A stretch of 64,000 nucleotides of DNA. Source: Aaosphaeria pasadenensis. Taxonomy: Eukaryota; Ascomycota; Dothideomycetes; Pleosporales. The notes below the pieces were generated by a model that was not told the DNA's origin, searched no databases, and saw only the letters and a program-made list of their open reading frames with translations. Below, one piece after another: positions 60,418 through 64,000 of the stretch; position 1 is the first letter of the stretch; each line of letters opens with the position of its first letter. The stretch is taken from assembly GCA_022813625.1 (NCBI GenBank), contig JAKLMB010000013.1, positions 620,001 to 684,000 on the forward strand, read 5' to 3'. Both the position numbers and the translations under genes were made by a program.

Positions 60418-61450
60418 ATGGCACTGGCATTAGGATTTGTCGACGCGATTGGAATCTTCGGTACAGTGCTCACTACCATCGGTTTTGCTCAGTCGAACTG
60501 GCCGAGTCCTGATGAGCAAAAGGGCGCGGTCATTCGTGTGAAAGTTGGTCTTCAAAACACAAGTGACCAGGATTACGGTGGTCGGCTTGCCAAAATACAA
60601 GGCTTCGACACTCACAACTCCATGATCGGGGAAGCCACCCGTCAGTGTCTAACTGTGTTCACTCTAATGATAATTGTACTAACATTCGTTGACAGCCGAG
60701 GAGGACATTGTTAGTGGCGACTTCGCGGACTACACTCTAGATCAATCTAGTGGTGGTACACAGGCACAATACATTACACTTGTTGGAACCAATGGAGGCA
60801 TGTGCATCTCCTGGATCACTCTCAAGAACCTCGACGGCGCCTTCGATGCTGCCTGGACCGGCGATATTGGGAAAAGCTGCGGTCGGTCATGGAACTTCGG
60901 TGATCAAGTAGCGGGCAAGGATCCTGACGGCAACCCATACAAGCCATCTTGTACATGGATTGATGCAGATCACACTGACAACATAAACACTGGCGCGATG
61001 AAAATCGACTTCGCTGCATACGGCGCGCAGTTGAATGACACTATCAATAACAACAAGACATGCGACAAGACCATCTACTCTTTCGACGCGCAGAATATCG
61101 ACGGTGTGCCGGGCCAGAAGAAGAGGCGCTCCAACATTGGCAGAAAACGCCCCGAGTGGATGAACGACATTATCCAAATTTCCGATTTCCCAGCTGACAA
61201 TGCGACTGAGCTCTGTCTATCTGAGACAAGCTACGGTACTGATGCGATTGGGTCCGACAGGTGGTACTGCAACATGCGTACTCGAGAACTCATTCCCACG
61301 TGTGAATTGAAACAGGTGGAGGGATGTATTGAAGTCGATGAGGAGAACAAAGTCATCACCAGGAACACTACAGTTGCTAAGCGCAATGTTAAGCAAGCCT
61401 ACAATACCTACAAGCAAATGCGTCATTTCTCTACCAGTAAGGTCACTTAA
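60418..61450 (+). CDS. Conserved fungal protein of unknown function, probably secreted (325 aa)
   Basis: Exons 60418-60640 and 60696-61450 join in frame (GTCAGT...GACAG). The N-terminus (MALALGFVDAIGIFGTVLTT) is hydrophobic and could be a signal peptide or anchor. The body has the motifs of a family I have seen across plant-associated ascomycetes: TNGGMCISWITLK, WTGDIGKSCGRSW, PSCTWIDADHT, NNNKTCDKTIYSF, RPEWMNDIIQISD, ELCLSETSYGTDAIGSD and GCIEVDE. At least eight cysteines are spread through it. A KKRRS run near residue 215 may be a processing site. Function unknown. Confidence 0.78.
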
Positions 61451-62212
61451 TTAGGGCACGTTTCCTCTCTTTCTAAATAGACCTGTTCACTTCGATCTCT
61501 TAGCGTTGTCAAATTTTATAGTAATTTCTTTATGGAGAATAGCATCTTGGACTCTATGTAGTACACACTTGTTTGCGGGCCCTTTTAGTAAACATTTTAC
61601 ATAGTCTATTGATGTGGCTTTATTATGAAACTGCCTCTTCCCTGATACAAGTTCTCCTCTCCACCTTCGATGTGATGAATAATGACTATACAAAAATGAC
61701 TGTAAGATGGCTTAGGTGAGTTAAGGCGATGGAGGATCAAACAACGTGAGCATTATATCAATTTCACTCTTACTTTGAGTGCTCATGGGCATGATCCTCA
61801 TACAACCAGAGTATATTTGTCCCGATTGAGCGAACGAGGTAACAATACCATGGTCGGCGTTGAAATCTACCTGGCTCGCTATCTAGTGTGACAATGCATC
61901 ACACAGTATGACATTGCCAAAGTCAATTCATATGGTCTTGAAATCTCCATCATCATTTTTGACATTCAATTCAGTTCTAAATCATCTTTATACATGCTCC
62001 AGTGCTGCTAGTCGAAGCTTAGTTTCGTCTCTTCATATACAAGGAGATCTGGCCCAAAGGATTTAAGATATGTAGGGGCAAATATGCTCTCGCCACTTCT
62101 ATGACAGGTCAAAATATGCTCTCGCCACTTCTATGACAGGTCAAAATATGCTCTCGCCACTTCTATGACAGGTCAAATGCAAAACGCTCAAACGCTCATT
62201 GTCGTGCAGTGA
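61451..62212. other. Convergent intergenic gap
   Basis: Between the 3' ends of the unknown protein (+) and TRS120 (-). Contains a perfect 32-bp triplicate near its right end; nothing else seen. Confidence 0.5.
62081..62176 (+). repeat. Three perfect 32-bp tandem repeats
   Basis: Three identical copies of a 32-base unit containing ATGCTCTCGCCACTTC; the TATGCTCT element recurs at 62083, 62115 and 62147. It ends 37 bp past the TRS120 stop codon, so it lies in the 3' UTR or just beyond. Confidence 0.9.
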
Positions 62213-64000
62213 TCACTCAATAGCCGCCCTCTTCGCGACGATCGTGCAAGGCTCCTTCATATACCATGAACCTAGCTTGGGATCTCCAAGAACATTTCCT
62301 TGCAACAGCGTCGCTGTTCCACTTCTTGCCCTATTTTCCGTCGGTTCGGCTTCAGATTTCAACAGTTCCACTTCGTCTACGACAGCGCCGATTTCGAACA
62401 CGCCGCTGCACAGGGCAACGATGCCGAGTTCTGTTTGGACAGACTGCCCAGGTGTGATAGCGGGGAGCTTGCGCTGGAGGACCCCAGTCCATGAGAACCG
62501 CTTGTCGAGGTCAAGTGCGATGTTGTGCGGAAGACCAGCCACATGAGGTTGTAGGCGAAGCAGCGGCGATATGTGACGCGAACTGCGGTTGTGTATCGTT
62601 GTTTTCAGTGTGAGAAATTCATCGACCTCGACTTGGAATTTGGCGTGTCCAACACGACGAACACGGTCAGCATCTTCATCTTCGCTACCACCATCCGCGG
62701 GAACAACAGTTGTTTCAATGAAGATATCATCAAGTCTGGTAGCTTCAATCATTCGAGCCGATAGACGAATGCCTCTGAGCTCAATTTCACCATGGCGGCC
62801 ATTGTGACCCTCCTTCCAGGTGCCACGGATATGTTTCAATAATTCATGTCTGTACCAGAAGGCTTCTCTGGAGAGACGCTCTGCATCGGGAGATAGTTTG
62901 CTTGCGCTAACAACGAATTGGCGTTGGTTGGCGGGATTGAGCGAAGGAATTGGGGCGTGAGGGTCCTCGACATAGGTCTTGGGCAGGATGATGACAGCAC
63001 GATTTACATGTCCTGGCTGTATGGTTTCGGTCACGGAGTATGATTCGCTCCATACCGCGTCCGACTCTCCTTCAACGGGTTTCGACGATGCCTGTAGAGA
63101 GATCTCGAGGGGGTTGGGCCAAGAATTTCGGAGGTCCAACATAACCATGCAATATTCGTTCCCCTTCCTTCCAGTTCGGGTATGATCTAGGAATGAGGCA
63201 AACATGCTATTCTCTCCAAGAGCTAGAGTAGGTGAAGAAGCCTCCGTGCCAGACCATGCGAAATCGCCCGACAGAGGAACAATGTCCGGTCGCTGAAGTT
63301 GTACACTAGCATTGACGGTGATGGATATGGGGACGGATAATTGTCTTGTGAAGAAGGTATCCTGGATCTCCGACCGTCTCTTCCCGAGATTTGCGTAATC
63401 GAATTGAATGACGGCATCAGTCAATCGTGTACGACCTGTGACTTCAATATGGAAAGTTGACTTTTCTCCGGGTTTAATCCGGATATCCTCATCGTCGTGG
63501 TCCTTGCACCACCGTAACGAGGGTAGGTGCGCCAACTGATATTCAAGCTCGTGCAACTCAGCCGCTGGAAGATCTTTGTTGGAAGTGGCAGCCTGCATGG
63601 CTGCAGTTGCAGAATCTCGGAATGAGATATGCACGAAATCCACTGTAGCGGTTGATGATGTGTTGTGTAATGTAACACTAAATTTCCTGCTTTCCCCTTC
63701 GAGCACCATTATCGATTCTTGGGGTAGAGAGACATTCGCCAATGTCAGCACAGGCTGGTCAGGGATTACGGAGAACGACAGAGATTGTGGCTTGGGTGCA
63801 CTGATTGGAGCTTCCGATTTTGGTGCGACAGCAGAAGATGGTCGAGAGACGGGGGCGCCTAAACAAGCTTTCAATCCTATCTTCTTCATCTTAGATTCTC
63901 TCTCTGGTTTCCATGGCTCTGGGAAAATTGGGAATAGGCGCTCCCGGCAGCCAGTAACCTTGACCAGACACCCTATGATGTTCACTTCTCCCGCAGATTT
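62213..64000 (-). CDS. TRS120: TRS120, TRAPPII complex subunit (C-terminal part, 595 aa in window)
   Basis: The frame is open from base 64000 (KSAGEVNIIG) to the stop at 62213, so the 5' part lies outside the window. Conserved Trs120 text is present: VIGCxVKVTGC-type NIIGCLVKVTGC, RLFPIFPEPWKP, PDQPVLTLANVSLPQESIMV, LEGESRKFSVTLHNTS, HNRSSRHISPLLRLQPHV, FSWTGVLQRKLPAITPGQS and ALCSGVFEIGAVVDEV. The fragment is made of Ig-like beta domains, as in known Trs120 C-terminal halves. TRAPPII is a guanine nucleotide exchange factor for Ypt31/32 (Rab11) at the trans-Golgi. No introns are seen in this part. Confidence 0.93.
   Translation of the reverse strand, partial: KSAGEVNIIGCLVKVTGCRERLFPIFPEPWKPERESKMKKIGLKACLGAPVSRPSSAVAPKSEAPISAPKPQSLSFSVIPDQPVLTLANVSLPQESIMVLEGESRKFSVTLHNTSSTATVDFVHISFRDSATAAMQAATSNKDLPAAELHELEYQLAHLPSLRWCKDHDDEDIRIKPGEKSTFHIEVTGRTRLTDAVIQFDYANLGKRRSEIQDTFFTRQLSVPISITVNASVQLQRPDIVPLSGDFAWSGTEASSPTLALGENSMFASFLDHTRTGRKGNEYCMVMLDLRNSWPNPLEISLQASSKPVEGESDAVWSESYSVTETIQPGHVNRAVIILPKTYVEDPHAPIPSLNPANQRQFVVSASKLSPDAERLSREAFWYRHELLKHIRGTWKEGHNGRHGEIELRGIRLSARMIEATRLDDIFIETTVVPADGGSEDEDADRVRRVGHAKFQVEVDEFLTLKTTIHNRSSRHISPLLRLQPHVAGLPHNIALDLDKRFSWTGVLQRKLPAITPGQSVQTELGIVALCSGVFEIGAVVDEVELLKSEAEPTENRARSGTATLLQGNVLGDPKLGSWYMKEPCTIVAKRAAIE

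Noticed and set aside
1..64000. tRNA or rRNA genes
   Set aside because: I looked for B-box-like GGTTCGAATCC and cloverleaf arms and found no convincing case; a tRNA search program would settle it.

Overview
The window is nuclear DNA from a filamentous ascomycete (Pezizomycotina; I lean towards Dothideomycetes, but only weakly). The evidence is the intron type (about 45-220 bp, GTAAGT/GTATGT donors, CAG/TAG acceptors), intergenic gaps of 0.2-7 kb, and families typical of such fungi: EFR3, TRS120, a BOR1-like SLC4 carrier, an ING/PHD protein, an ABCA-type transporter, C2H2 regulators and degenerate kinases. I saw no tRNA, rRNA or CRISPR array. Exon joins were worked out by hand from splice signals and frame continuity.

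Layout. 0.9-7.2 kb: a 1491-residue zinc-finger protein and a secreted protein of unknown function. 8.9-16 kb: a 1599-residue ABCA-type transporter (+) and an FAD monooxygenase (-), tail to tail. 17.7-19.9 kb: a seven-exon M6-type metalloprotease carrying a ricin-like lectin tail. 22.2-23.1 kb: a protein kinase gene broken by one in-frame TGA. 23.1-30.2 kb: a gene-poor stretch with coding relics on the minus strand and a complex ~100-bp tandem array. 30.2-31.9 kb: a sugar transporter.

33.8-48 kb is the housekeeping core: EFR3 (scaffold for PI4-kinase at the plasma membrane), a borate/anion transporter, a DEDDh exonuclease with RGG and glycine-tryptophan repeats, and an ING-family PHD protein. 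48.7-56.5 kb: a Q-rich-tailed conserved protein, a glutathione transferase, a C2H2-like regulator and a second protein kinase. 57.5-61.5 kb: a small cysteine-containing secreted protein and a conserved protein of unknown function in gene-poor DNA. The window ends inside TRS120 (TRAPPII), whose 5' part lies beyond base 64000.

There is no operon-like or metabolic cluster; genes are separate transcription units. The most interesting items are the exonuclease whose tail looks like an Argonaute-binding GW hook, the ~1.3-kb tandem array next to a multiply broken gene, and a sharp C-rich to G-rich strand-composition switch that recurs in three unrelated genes (ABC transporter, BOR1, GST).
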